64,000 nt of DNA from Chryseobacterium gregarium DSM 19109. Its GTDB lineage: Bacteria; Bacteroidota; Bacteroidia; Flavobacteriales; Weeksellaceae. Below are positions 6,729-15,761 of the stretch, piece by piece (within the stretch, counting starts at the first letter, position 1; the number at the start of each line of letters is the position of its first letter). The position numbers and the translations under genes are program-made. The stretch spans positions 310,001 to 374,000 of the forward strand of contig NZ_AUMU01000002.1 of the NCBI RefSeq assembly GCF_000430845.1, read 5' to 3'. The notes under the pieces are model-generated. The model saw nothing but the letters and a program-made list of their open reading frames with translations, was not told where the DNA came from and did no database searches.

Positions 6729-7784
6729 ATGACAATACAGGAATTTTTAGGAAAAAAAGAAAACACAATATTTGATCAAACGGTTTCGGAAAGTTGCCCG
6801 TCCAATATTGCTTTAATTAAATACTGGGGGAAATACGATAACCAGATTCCTGCGAATCCAAGCATCAGCTATACTTTAAGCCATTGTAAAACCAATACCA
6901 CAATGGAATTTTTTGCTGATGAACCTTTTTCCGTACAGACTTTTCTGTCAGGAAGTGAAGAAGTGAAATTCGCTGAAAAGATTGAAAAATATTTCAGGAA
7001 TATTGACCAGTACCTTCCTTGGATTTTGCAGGGCAGACACATCATCAGAACGGAAAATACATTTCCCCACAGTTCAGGAATTGCAAGTTCGGCTTCCGGC
7101 TTCGGGGCCATCGCCAAATGCCTGATGAAACTGGATGAATATTTTTCAGGACAAACAACTGAAGAAGAATCATTGAGAAAAGCCTCGTTTTTGGCAAGAC
7201 TGGGCAGCGGAAGTGCCTGCAGGAGCTTATACAGCGGATTGGTCGTTTGGGGTGAATCCCAGATCAAAGGAAGTTCTGACTTCTTTGCCGTGCCATACCC
7301 TAACGATGAAATTCATGAGGTTTTCAAAAATTTCAATGACTGGGTTTTACTGATCCATGAAGGCCAGAAATCGGTTTCTTCAACTGTAGGACACGGACTG
7401 ATGAATACCAATCCTTATGCGGAAAGAAGATTTCAGGAAGCCCGGGAAAATTTTGGTCCGATGAAAGAAATCTTGGCCAATGGCGATATGGCAAGTTTTA
7501 TCAAGCTGGTGGAGCATGAAGCCTTAACACTTCATGCCATGATGATGATGAGCGATCCTGCTTTTATTTTAATGCAGACGGGAACCCTGGAAGTTATTAA
7601 TAAGATCTGGAAATTCAGAAAAGAGACAGGATTACCTTTATTCTTCACGCTGGATGCCGGCGCAAACGTTCACCTTTTGTTTCCAAATGACGGTTCGGAA
7701 GAGCAGGTTAAAGTCTTTATTGAATCGGAATTATTGCAGCATACCCAGAACCATGGCGTGGTAAAGGATGTGATGACTTTTTAA
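6729..7784 (+). CDS. mvaD: Diphosphomevalonate decarboxylase
   Basis: This 351-residue GHMP-superfamily enzyme converts mevalonate diphosphate, with ATP, to isopentenyl diphosphate in the mevalonate pathway, which Flavobacteriia use for isoprenoids. Diagnostic parts are SNIALIKYWGKYD near residues 25-37, the SISYTLSHCKT segment, the phosphate-binding PHSSGIASSASGFGAIA loop near 115-131, and LGSGSACRSLYSGLVVWG near 157-174. It stands alone here; no other mevalonate-pathway gene is in the window. A strong hairpin follows directly. Confidence 0.95.
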   Translation: MTIQEFLGKKENTIFDQTVSESCPSNIALIKYWGKYDNQIPANPSISYTLSHCKTNTTMEFFADEPFSVQTFLSGSEEVKFAEKIEKYFRNIDQYLPWILQGRHIIRTENTFPHSSGIASSASGFGAIAKCLMKLDEYFSGQTTEEESLRKASFLARLGSGSACRSLYSGLVVWGESQIKGSSDFFAVPYPNDEIHEVFKNFNDWVLLIHEGQKSVSSTVGHGLMNTNPYAERRFQEARENFGPMKEILANGDMASFIKLVEHEALTLHAMMMMSDPAFILMQTGTLEVINKIWKFRKETGLPLFFTLDAGANVHLLFPNDGSEEQVKVFIESELLQHTQNHGVVKDVMTF

Positions 7785-7792
7785 ACATTTGA

Positions 7793-7833
7793 AATAAACA
7801 GAAACGCGGACAAAGTCCGCGTTTCTGTTTATT
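7793..7833. terminator. Bidirectional intrinsic terminator (19-bp perfect hairpin)
   Basis: The arms at 7793-7811 and 7815-7833 are perfectly complementary with a 3-nt AAA loop. It lies between the converging mvaD (+) and EEP-family (-) genes and can serve both. The GC core is GCGGAC/GTCCGC, with A/T-rich flanks on both sides. Confidence 0.85.
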
Positions 7834-7867
7834 ATCTCTATAATCAATCAATCAACTGTAGGATTTA

Positions 7868-8950
7868 TCATCCTTCCGTTACCACCTGATCACGTTCACC
7901 GTCTTCTTTTTTCCCCTCCTGAATCATCTCTTCCGCTTCTGCTTTTTCTTCATGGGTCGCTGTGTCGATCCGTTTTTCCTGTTCGGGATTATGGTGGTCA
8001 ATATAAAACTCGCAATATACGGGAAGATGGTCGGAACCGAAATTTTCAAGGGTTTTCAGGTCTTCAATAAAAATATTTTCACTGTGGAACATCAGGTCAA
8101 TGGGAAACCTTAGAAACCAGTATCTGGCGTGGAATGTTGAAACAAAAGACCGTCCGATTCTCGGGTCTATCAGATGGCTTGTTTTTCTGAAGAGGATTGA
8201 TGATTTAGACCATGCCACATTGTTAAAGTCTCCCACGACAATAACAGGATCATCAATTTTTGTTACCCGTTTGGCAGCACTTAAAAGATCACCATCCCTT
8301 TCTTTAGAGGTTTCCTCTTCTGTCGGGCTTGGCGGAGGCGGGTGGACCCCGAAAAACACAAACTTAAAACCGTCCTCAGTTTCCATATGGGCTTCAATCG
8401 AAGGAATGTCATCCGCAACGAAATAGTGCGTCTGCGCCTCTTCAATTTTGATTTTGGAATAAAAATGCATCCCGTAGGTATTCTCCAACGTTACTTTATG
8501 CTGATAGATATATTCTTTTTCCAAAGGTTGCAGGGCCTTTTCCCAATACTTATTGCTTTCCATGGTCAGGAAGAAATCCGGCTTATGTTCTTTGATCAAT
8601 TCTATAAACCTTTCATATTCCTTATTGAACTGGTATACATTGGCAGAAATAAATTTCAGTCTTTGGGAAGACTGCCGGCGCCAAAAATGTTTTTTTATAG
8701 GATAAACTGGGGTATACTTAATAAGCGTAATGCTGTGATATACGAACATAAGCAGCAGAAACCCCTGATAATACCAGAAGCCTGCCGGATAATCCGCAGT
8801 AAAACCCAGTACGAAAGTCAGAAGAATAAAAAAGGTAATCTGTATCTTACCAAACTCAGGCGTACGGAATATCCAGTGAGAATTTTGAATTTTTGGAAGT
8901 ATGGTTAAAATCAGCAACAATACAGTCAGAATCAGGTAAGCTGTCCACAT
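7868..8950 (-). CDS. Membrane-anchored endonuclease/exonuclease/phosphatase family protein
   Basis: This is a 360-residue protein. Three hydrophobic segments near residues 2-20, 36-52 and 60-78 anchor it in the membrane. A soluble EEP (DNase I-like) domain follows from about residue 95. Recognisable catalytic motifs are FISANVYQFN, FLTMESNKYW (metal-binding Glu), VVGDFNNVAWS (Asp/Asn pair) and FGSDHLPVYCEF (SDH motif). The last 40 residues are highly charged and Glu-rich. Family members are phosphodiesterases; the substrate (nucleic acid, phosphoinositide or other) is not clear. It converges with mvaD. Confidence 0.85.
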   Translation of the reverse strand: MWTAYLILTVLLLILTILPKIQNSHWIFRTPEFGKIQITFFILLTFVLGFTADYPAGFWYYQGFLLLMFVYHSITLIKYTPVYPIKKHFWRRQSSQRLKFISANVYQFNKEYERFIELIKEHKPDFFLTMESNKYWEKALQPLEKEYIYQHKVTLENTYGMHFYSKIKIEEAQTHYFVADDIPSIEAHMETEDGFKFVFFGVHPPPPSPTEEETSKERDGDLLSAAKRVTKIDDPVIVVGDFNNVAWSKSSILFRKTSHLIDPRIGRSFVSTFHARYWFLRFPIDLMFHSENIFIEDLKTLENFGSDHLPVYCEFYIDHHNPEQEKRIDTATHEEKAEAEEMIQEGKKEDGERDQVVTEG

Positions 8951-9113
8951 ATTTATAAATAATTTTATAAATTTAAATCATTTTTTATTACTGCTAAAAT
9001 GAAATTTTATAATGTTGATGATTTGTATAAAATAGTCAGGTTAAAATCCTTATTTTTAGTTATTCGAGCAATCGGAAAAAAGGGAACTGTAAAAATTAGA
9101 AATAAATATCCAC

Positions 9114-9491
9114 ATGAAAATTCATCATATTGCTATTATCTGTTCAGATTACGAAGTGTCCAAAACGTTTTATACGGAAGTTTTAGGATTACAGATTATC
9201 CGGGAAGTATACCGTGAAGAAAGGCAGTCTTATAAACTGGATCTTGCCATCGGGGATCATTATGTCATTGAATTGTTTTCATTTCCCAACCCATCGGAGA
9301 GACCTTCACGTCCAGAAGCCTGCGGTTTGAGACATCTGGCTTTTTCAGTTGAAAGTGTTCATGAAAAACGCCAGGAATTGATGCTTAAAGGCTTATTTTG
9401 TGAAGAGGTAAGGATAGATGAATTCACGGGAAAAGCGTTTTTCTTTACCCAGGATCCGGATCAGCTGCCGCTGGAATTTTATGAAATGTAA
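9114..9491 (+). CDS. VOC family protein (YaeR/glyoxalase-I-like)
   Basis: This 125-residue single-domain vicinal-oxygen-chelate protein begins MKIHHIAIICSDYEVSKTFY and contains LRHLAFSVE and PLEFYEM. The His residues of HHIAI and LRHLAF and the late Glu are in the positions that bind metal in this family. It is most like the YaeR/SMU1112c subgroup, whose substrates are not established. It ends 6 nt from the converging DUF1634 gene. Confidence 0.85.
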   Translation: MKIHHIAIICSDYEVSKTFYTEVLGLQIIREVYREERQSYKLDLAIGDHYVIELFSFPNPSERPSRPEACGLRHLAFSVESVHEKRQELMLKGLFCEEVRIDEFTGKAFFFTQDPDQLPLEFYEM

Positions 9492-9497
9492 AAAGAA

Positions 9498-9881
9498 TTA
9501 ATGGGCGTAACCCGTAAAGAAACTGACTGCCATAATAGCCAGCACGATTGAAGAAATAACTACATAAACATAATCTTTTTCTTTTAAATACCCGATTAAG
9601 GCGAAAATAATTCTGACCAGGGGCGTGAAAATAAGCAGTAAAATCCCCATCTGGATAATTGCCATTCCTTCTCCTTTGCAAAGCGAGTTCCAGAATTGGC
9701 TCCACACCTTCTCAGAGGAGGTCCCCATATTCAGGCTGTTGTAGGCTTTAGGCATTTTAAAGCCTTCTGTAAAAAGTTTGATAAAACCCACCAGTGAGGT
9801 AATAACAGAAAGAATAACGCCCAGTCGCAATAAATTTCCTACCGAACGGTTCAGATCTACATCTGTGAAATTCTTCTTCAT
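9498..9881 (-). CDS. DUF1634 membrane protein, partner of TauE-type exporter
   Basis: This is a 127-residue protein with three predicted membrane spans (about residues 18-38, 72-94 and 102-122). It matches the DUF1634 family, which is usually encoded next to TauE/SafE-like permeases. The start codon overlaps the stop of the upstream permease gene by one base (TAATG), showing translational coupling. It probably forms a complex with that permease, by context only. Confidence 0.8.
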   Translation of the reverse strand: MKKNFTDVDLNRSVGNLLRLGVILSVITSLVGFIKLFTEGFKMPKAYNSLNMGTSSEKVWSQFWNSLCKGEGMAIIQMGILLLIFTPLVRIIFALIGYLKEKDYVYVVISSIVLAIMAVSFFTGYAH

Positions 9882-10711
9882 TATCTGAAACTTTTATTGA
9901 TTCCGTTGTACATCATATATACCGACAGAATGGTGATCACAATGGCAAAAAATACCTTTAATTTTTTAGTTTTGGAAACCATCAGTGTTTTTGACCCGAT
10001 GAAGCTTCCCACTACAACACCGATTAGAACCGGTGCTACAATCACAGGAATGATTTCCCCTCTCTGAAAATAGATCAGCGCACTGGCCACTGCCGTTACC
10101 CCGATCATAAAGTTGCTGGTTGTTGTCGAAACCTTAAAAGGCAGTTTCATCATATTATCCATAGCCAAAACCTTCAGGGCACCTGAACCGATTCCCAAAA
10201 GACCGGACATCGCACCGGCAAACATCATCATAAAAAATCCCGGAACGGTATTTCTGGCAGAATAGCCCTTCATGATCCCTTTATCAGGAAACGTCCCGAA
10301 CAGTTTTAATTTTTCCTCCAGGCTTCCTTTTATTACAGGTTCCTGATGATCAGGTTTCCCTTTTAAATTTAAAATAACGGTCAGAAGAAGAATGCTTGCA
10401 AAAATAATCCCGATGGTATTCGGATTAAGCATCCCCGAAACCAGTGCCCCGGCGATAGCTCCGGCTGTGGTAGCAATCTCCAGAAACATCCCGATCCTCA
10501 TATTGGTAAAGCCTTCTTTTACGAAAGCAACCGCTGCACCGGAAGAAGTCCCGATCACGGAAATAAGAGAAGCGCCGATGGCATAATGCATTGGAACGCC
10601 AAAACCCAGCGTTAATAAAGGGATGATGATAACCCCGCCTCCTAAACCGGTCAGTGAACCCAAAAGTCCTGCCGAAATTGCTCCAAGGAAGAGAATAATG
10701 ATTTCTGACAT
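9881..10711 (-). CDS. Sulfite exporter TauE/SafE family permease
   Basis: This 276-residue integral membrane protein has about eight hydrophobic segments. It shows the duplicated family signature: GSLTGLGGGVIIIPLLTLGFGVPMH near residue 18 and GLLGIGSGALKVLAM near residue 170. Such permeases are thought to export sulfite or small organosulfur anions; specificity is not determined by these motifs. It forms a two-gene operon with the DUF1634 gene and is divergent from the DUF1543 gene. Confidence 0.88.
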   Translation of the reverse strand: MSEIIILFLGAISAGLLGSLTGLGGGVIIIPLLTLGFGVPMHYAIGASLISVIGTSSGAAVAFVKEGFTNMRIGMFLEIATTAGAIAGALVSGMLNPNTIGIIFASILLLTVILNLKGKPDHQEPVIKGSLEEKLKLFGTFPDKGIMKGYSARNTVPGFFMMMFAGAMSGLLGIGSGALKVLAMDNMMKLPFKVSTTTSNFMIGVTAVASALIYFQRGEIIPVIVAPVLIGVVVGSFIGSKTLMVSKTKKLKVFFAIVITILSVYMMYNGINKSFR

Positions 10712-10771
10712 GCTACAAATATAAAACTATTGTAACAGTCTGCCAAACGTTTAAAAAAGATAAATTTGACG

Positions 10772-10779
10772 TATTTTTG
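10772..10779 (+). promoter_or_regulatory. -7 promoter box (TATTTTTG) of the DUF1543 gene
   Basis: TATTTTTG fits the Bacteroidota TAnnTTTG consensus and lies 21 nt before the ATG at 10801. A second match, TAAATTTG, is at 10761-10768. No exact TTTG is found at the -33 distance from either, so the call rests on the -7 box alone. Confidence 0.45.
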
Positions 10780-10800
10780 CATAAACGGAACTTAATTAAT

Positions 10801-11349
10801 ATGAAACTATTTTATGTCATCCTGGGAGCTACACCGCCGGGAAGAAATATTGAGCAGCACGATGTATTTTTCGGAATTGCGGAAAGCCTGAAAGATCTTG
10901 TTGAGGAGATGAAGGACTTCTGGAAAGAAGCAAAGGGGAAAATCCATATCGACTGTTATCAGGAGGTAAAATTTGTGGACGGGTATGAAGTGAAAATTGT
11001 TGAGAAAGGGGAGCCGACCTCCGAAGAGCAGCTGTATTTCATTAATCTCGGAGGATATAAGCGAGGGTTTTTTGAAGAATTTCATGAACAGCATCTCGCG
11101 GTGGGAAATTCTATGGCAGATGCCGTAAAAAAGGCAAAAAGCACGGAATTTTATAAAACCATGGGATTCAAAGGGGCAACCAGCCATATTGATGAAAAAC
11201 TGGGGGTTGATATTGACGATATCTTTCCGGTAAAAGAAATTCTGCCGGTAACAATAAAGCAGAAGTATTCCATTTCACTGGTAAAATCGGATGCTGAGCA
11301 TCAGGAAAATTTTGTCAGCCTGGGGTATCTTAAGATTGATAAAGTTTAG
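10801..11349 (+). CDS. DUF1543 domain-containing protein
   Basis: This 182-residue soluble protein starts at 10801 with MKLFYVILGATPPGRNIEQHDVFFGIAESL, the family's characteristic N-terminus; the ATG at 10777 would add eight residues with no family match. DUF1543 proteins are common in Bacteroidota and gammaproteobacteria and have no known function. The sequence shows two similar halves (a YVILG...HDVFFG part and a YFINLGGYKRGFFEEFHE part), suggesting internal duplication. It is followed 66 nt later by purK. Confidence 0.8.
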   Translation: MKLFYVILGATPPGRNIEQHDVFFGIAESLKDLVEEMKDFWKEAKGKIHIDCYQEVKFVDGYEVKIVEKGEPTSEEQLYFINLGGYKRGFFEEFHEQHLAVGNSMADAVKKAKSTEFYKTMGFKGATSHIDEKLGVDIDDIFPVKEILPVTIKQKYSISLVKSDAEHQENFVSLGYLKIDKV

Positions 11350-11415
11350 TAAATCCTTAATACATGTTACATTAAAAATTAATTTCAGATTTAATATAAT
11401 ATAAAATAAAAGAAA

Positions 11416-12528
11416 ATGAAAATAGGAATTTTAGGAGGAGGCCAGCTGGGAAGGATGCTGATTCAGGAAGCATTGAAATACGATGACGAATTTTATACCC
11501 TGGACCCCGCTCCTGATGCACCCTGCCATACCATTTCTTACTTTACGCAAGGCAGTTTCAACGATTATGAAACGGTTTTAAATTTCGGTAAAGATAAAGA
11601 TGTGGTGACTATTGAGATCGAACATGTGAATGCAGAGGCTTTGGCCGAACTCGAAAATCAAGGCATAAAAGTGGTTCCGAATTCTAAAATTATCAAAACC
11701 ATTCAGCAGAAAATTCTACAGAAAGCGTTTTATAAAGCGCATGATATTCCAAGCCCGGAATTCGAAGTAATGGACGGAAGTTCCGACGAAATCAAAATGC
11801 CGCTGCCTTTCGTGCAGAAAATGAATACAGGCGGATACGATGGAAAAGGCGTTCAGGTGATCCGCACTGCTGAAGATATGAAAAATCTCTGGCTTGAAGA
11901 TTCAGTTATTGAAAAGCTGGTGGATATCGAAAAAGAACTTTCCGTGATCGTTGCCAGAAATGAAAATGGTGAAACGAAAACTTTTCCTGTTACGGAAATG
12001 GTGGCAGACCCGAAATTAAATTTGCTGGATTTTAATATATGCCCGGTTTTCCTGAGCGAAGAAATTGAAGAACAGATTAATTCAATCACAGAAAAATTCC
12101 TCAATGCGGTGAATTCTCCAGGGCTGTTTGCGATTGAATTATTCTTGGACAAAGAAGGAAAAATCTGGGTCAATGAAACTGCACCTAGACTGCACAATTC
12201 CGGTCACCAAAGTCAGGAAGGAAATGCCAATTCACAGTTTGAGCAGATGTACAGGGTGGTCAAAAATTTACCTCTGGCAGATACGGATGCGATTATTTAC
12301 AGCGGAATGCTGAACCTGGTAGGTGCAGAAGGGTATTCCGGAAAAGTAATCTATGAAGGGATGGAAGATATTTTAAAATTACCGGAAACGTATATTCATC
12401 TTTACGGAAAAAAGGAAACCAAACCAGGAAGGAAAATGGGGCATATCAATGTGCTGGCAGATTCTAAGGAAGAGCTCATGGAAAAGCTGATAATGGTGAA
12501 AGGGATGGTGAAGGTGATTGCCGAATAA
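11416..12528 (+). CDS. purK: N5-carboxyaminoimidazole ribonucleotide synthase
   Basis: This 370-residue ATP-grasp enzyme of de novo purine synthesis joins bicarbonate to AIR, giving N5-CAIR for PurE. The N-terminal MKIGILGGGQLGRMLIQEALK, the DVVTIEIEHVN segment, the ATP-grasp loop KMNTGGYDGKGVQVI near residues 135-149, and VNETAPRLHNSGHQSQEGNANSQFEQ near 251-276 are diagnostic. Its partner purE is about 8 kb away on the same strand, whereas the two are adjacent in many genomes. A terminator follows the stop. Confidence 0.96.
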   Translation: MKIGILGGGQLGRMLIQEALKYDDEFYTLDPAPDAPCHTISYFTQGSFNDYETVLNFGKDKDVVTIEIEHVNAEALAELENQGIKVVPNSKIIKTIQQKILQKAFYKAHDIPSPEFEVMDGSSDEIKMPLPFVQKMNTGGYDGKGVQVIRTAEDMKNLWLEDSVIEKLVDIEKELSVIVARNENGETKTFPVTEMVADPKLNLLDFNICPVFLSEEIEEQINSITEKFLNAVNSPGLFAIELFLDKEGKIWVNETAPRLHNSGHQSQEGNANSQFEQMYRVVKNLPLADTDAIIYSGMLNLVGAEGYSGKVIYEGMEDILKLPETYIHLYGKKETKPGRKMGHINVLADSKEELMEKLIMVKGMVKVIAE

Positions 12529-12548
12529 CCTAAATATTATATTATTGG

Positions 12549-12573
12549 AAAGACTGCTTGAGGGCAGTCTTTT
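12549..12573 (+). terminator. Intrinsic terminator of purK
   Basis: A 9-bp stem (AAAGACTGC / GCAGTCTTT) with loop TTGAGG is followed by T-rich sequence. It lies 20 nt after the purK stop. The rest of the gap up to 12869 holds no convincing gene; an open frame of 61 codons there runs straight through this hairpin. Confidence 0.75.
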
Positions 12574-12869
12574 CTGTTTCTTAGTTACATTTATATTCTG
12601 CAAACCGGGGATAGCCATTTTCATTATATTCATAGCCACTTATTCACTTATTTCACTGGTTTCATACGGAGTGGGCGGAGTGGTTGGTGAACTGGTACTG
12701 TAAATAGATTATTAAATCCGGAAGATATAATAGCTGCCGGATTTGATTTTAAAACAATGTCTTTAGTTACGTAAGAAACTGTTCGGGGAAGCCAAAATAA
12801 TTTTTTAAAATCAATATTTTCGACAAACAGTTTTTTTATATCGAATTTCTTTTATCATATTTTTGAGCT

Positions 12870-14592
12870 TTATTTCTTCTGATCGATCACTTTAAAAGCT
12901 TCCAGAAGAAGAAGATTTTCTTTATTCCTGATACTCTCAAGAGTAGGGCGTACCATAATATCAGGTTTAATACCGATTCGTTGCGTTTCTCCGCCGTCCG
13001 GATAATAAATTCCCAATCCTGAAAAAATAATTTCGTTTCCATCAGTCAGTTTAATGAAAGTTTTATTCCCGTTGGCACCTGCGGTCTGGCTTCCGATAAA
13101 GATGACACCCGGGACTTTCTTAAAAATCATTGCCCATAATTCTGATGCACTCTGTGTGTGTTCATTGATCAGAACCACCACCTGTCCTTTGTAAGAATTG
13201 GGATTACTCTTACCGGCAAATTTATAAGCTTTGTCAATAATATTGTCTACAAAGCAGAACTTACCAGGCTGATTGAAATCAGCGTGCGTCATAATTCCGA
13301 AATGCTCCGGTTTACTCAACAGATAGTCAAAAATCTTTATTAATGAACCGTCATTGTTATAACCGCGAAGATCGAATACCAATCCTTTTGTATTTTTATA
13401 GGTTTCCATCAGCGCAGGAATCTCCGATGCCCTTAATGAAGAAAATTCAAAGTACACTTTATCATCAACCTGAAAACTCGGATTGAGGCGGCTCTCTTTT
13501 TCATTATACGTTAAATAGGTATACGTTTTTCCATTGTAAACCAGATGATAACTGGGAAGCCCGTCTCTGTCCCACTCATTGTTAAAGATGCGCTCTTTCC
13601 TTTCGACGGTCGTTTTAAAGACCTTTCCGTTCTTTTTTATGCCTTCCAATAGCATAGTCGGCTCATCGCTGCTGAAAAGATAGCTGTATGCTTCACGCAG
13701 TTTAACCGATTCATTGGAATAAGCAAAATACCCGGACTTGTCATCTATACTTTTGAGAATGCTCTTGCCGTTAATTTTGGTAATAAGATCTCCGACTTCA
13801 AGATCGGCTTTTTTCATTTTAGCTTCATCTTTAATCCCGGTAATCACAACTTGACCATCTACGATCTGAAAAATAAAGGGTGATGACAGTTTACCTACTA
13901 CATTATACTGTAATGTCTTTTCTATCCCGACATGTGTATCCTGCAGTTCGGCAACAAGCCTCATTATTGCAGACTGGTAATCGTGTTCATTTTTGATGCT
14001 TTTGAATATCGGGATGTATTTTTTTAAAACATCATCCCACTGATGGTCCAGAAGATATTTATACGGGTAAAAATACTCAATAGCATTCCAGATCCTGAAA
14101 AGCTCCAGCATTTTAATTTCCACTGAAAATTTGTCGTACACTTTTTCATTGCTGCTGCTGAAACGAATGCTGTTTTCAACCGGATTGGAATAAAATGAGC
14201 CGACATTTTTCGGTTGAGCGGTTATATTTAACAAATATGTTTTGCTCTCAGGACTTATCTTCCGTAGCTTTTTGATCCACGAAGTATCAAAATTGCGAAG
14301 GGTAATGCTGTCACATTCATTATCTTTTTTTTTCAATTTCATCAAATTTACTTTGATCTGCCGTAATCAGCCATTGATTCATCATTTCGTCTGCATCGGA
14401 CTTTGCTTTATCTTTCAGCGACTGCAGCAAAACAGCATCCCAATCAAGTTTCCCTTGGGATACAGCAGGATGATAATATTTCGTCAGGCCCCAGACTTTC
14501 CCCAGTTCATATAAATCGCGGTCAGAAAATCTGCTGAGTTGCGCTGAAAGGGTTGATGCCAAAAAGATTGAAAAAAAGACAATGTATTTCAT
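12870..14592 (-). pseudogene. S41 family C-terminal processing peptidase, split by a frameshift
   Basis: Two overlapping minus-strand frames make one S41 peptidase of about 560 residues. The first (14592 to 14320) encodes a signal peptide (MKYIVFFSIFLASTLSAQ) and the start of the N-terminal domain, and stops soon after a run of nine A. The second (about 14345 to 12870) continues the same protein and includes a PDZ-like region (QVVITGIKDEAKMKKADLEVGDLITKING) and the protease domain with NEHTQSASEL, containing the nucleophile Ser, and GSQTAGANGNKTF. Removing one A from the A9 run restores a single frame. It may be a pseudogene, a sequencing error in the homopolymer, or a gene read by slippage. 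The role would be periplasmic proteolysis. Confidence 0.75.
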
Positions 14593-15057
14593 GCTATATT
14601 TTATATTTAAGGTACAAATCTAAAATAATTCAAGATATAATTTAAAACCTGAATGATTAAGTTTATTTATTTACGAATTGCAGTAATCATTATTTTTAAG
14701 AAAGCTTATATTATAAAACGGTTTTCAAGTATGATCGGAAATGAAGAAAAACCGGAATATAGAAAAACTGCCGAAGTTATATTTAAAAATAAATAAAACT
14801 TGATTGATCTGGGATACAGAAGGAAGATCTGCAACATCATTAAGAGGCGGTGATTAGAAAATGATATTCCGATATAAGCGACTAATCCACGCAATATTAT
14901 TGGAACACTAAATTAGATAGTCAGTGGCTTTTATAAGTTAATAACTTTTTTCATAATTTAATGAGAAAAATGTATTGAAATTAAAATAAAGTATGTAATT
15001 TAATAGTCTAAAATCCTAAAGTATAAAAAGTAGGAAAACATCAAATATTTATTTATC
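14593..15057. other. AT-rich intergenic stretch with no supported gene
   Basis: These 465 nt separate the S41 gene and the small KGG peptide gene. Only very short open frames are present and none shows recognisable composition or motifs. The segment is strongly AT-rich and presumably holds divergent promoters, but no exact TAnnTTTG box with a well-placed partner was found. Confidence 0.5.
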
Positions 15058-15252
15058 ATGAAAAATTTAAAAAAAATCTCAAGAGAATCTTTGAAATCTG
15101 TAAAGGGAGGAATTACTCCGGAATGTGCACAGTGGTGGAACTCAGGACAGCCGTATTATTCCAATCAGGCATCATGTCTTCAATCTCCAAATTATGATCC
15201 TGAAGTTAATTTAGGTTGTCATAATGCTTGTGGACGTTGGTACATACAATAA
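15058..15252 (+). CDS. Small double-glycine leader peptide (bacteriocin-like RiPP precursor)
   Basis: This is a 64-residue peptide. Residues 1-18 (MKNLKKISRESLKSVKGG) are a typical Bacteroidota double-Gly leader of the kind removed by C39-peptidase exporters. The 46-residue remainder contains Cys at 23, 39, 53 and 57, plus several Trp, Tyr and Asn residues, so it could form two disulfides or carry other modifications. No exporter, maturase or immunity gene is adjacent. A clear terminator follows, so it is a monocistronic unit. It is bacteriocin-like by leader only; activity is unknown. Confidence 0.75.
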   Translation: MKNLKKISRESLKSVKGGITPECAQWWNSGQPYYSNQASCLQSPNYDPEVNLGCHNACGRWYIQ

Positions 15253-15270
15253 AAACACGTCATTAGTTAG

Positions 15271-15672
15271 CTATAGTCGGAAGAAAAACCTTCCGACTAT
15301 ATTTTTATCTGCTAGTTTCTCCTCCATCTTTTTAAAATCTTCTCCTTCTGATTCCTTACAAAGCATGGTGATAGATATTTTTTCAAAGAGACTCTTTATA
15401 AATATCGGCAATAACATCTTGCTATCTATTAGGCTACATTCAAAATAACTGTGATCATAGTCTTCAAAATCAGAAGTTTTTTTGCATGTGCTTTTCTGAT
15501 TCTAATCCAACATTGGCTGACGGAAACTTATTGAAGCAAGATCATAATAGGCAGTAACAGCTCCCGAGTTCCGGACTTTATACTTCTGTTTCTTGTACGA
15601 TGGCAGCATCGGGTTTTTATTTCTACGAAAGATTCTGTTACAAGGGTATTGTCCGGAGTAAGCTGTGGAATT
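15271..15672 (-). pseudogene. Decayed minus-strand reading frame with one in-frame TAG
   Basis: One minus-strand frame is open from the TAA at 15673-15675 to the TAG at 15271-15273, except for a TAG at 15502-15504. The translated text before that stop (ending YYDLASISFRQPMLD) and after it (containing DFEDYDHSYFECSLIDSK and FKKMEEKLADK) looks like real protein in composition, but I do not recognise a family. No good start codon is present. It overlaps the terminator of the small peptide gene. The best reading is a gene remnant; chance open frame is the alternative. Confidence 0.3.
15272..15306 (+). terminator. Intrinsic terminator of the KGG peptide gene
   Basis: A 12-bp perfect stem (TATAGTCGGAAG / CTTCCGACTATA) with loop AAAAAC is followed by TTTTT. 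It starts 20 nt after the peptide stop. Confidence 0.85.
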
Positions 15673-15761
15673 TTATTTTGTCTTTGCATTCTTTTGAATG
15701 AAAAATAGCGCAGATGTTATCAGGGAAATTGATAATGTTTTAATTCTTATTTTTTGTTTTT

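Noticed and set aside
12518..12703. Small hydrophobic open frame of 61 codons overlapping the end of purK
   Set aside because: It overlaps purK, runs through the purK terminator hairpin and has no promoter. Its hydrophobic character comes from T-rich sequence.
14706..14894. Minus-strand open frame of 62 codons between the S41 gene and the KGG peptide
   Set aside because: No start context, signal or recognisable composition; likely chance in AT-rich sequence.
15224..15448. Plus-strand open frame after the KGG peptide
   Set aside because: It runs through the terminator and has random-looking composition; the minus strand of the same region looks more coding-like.
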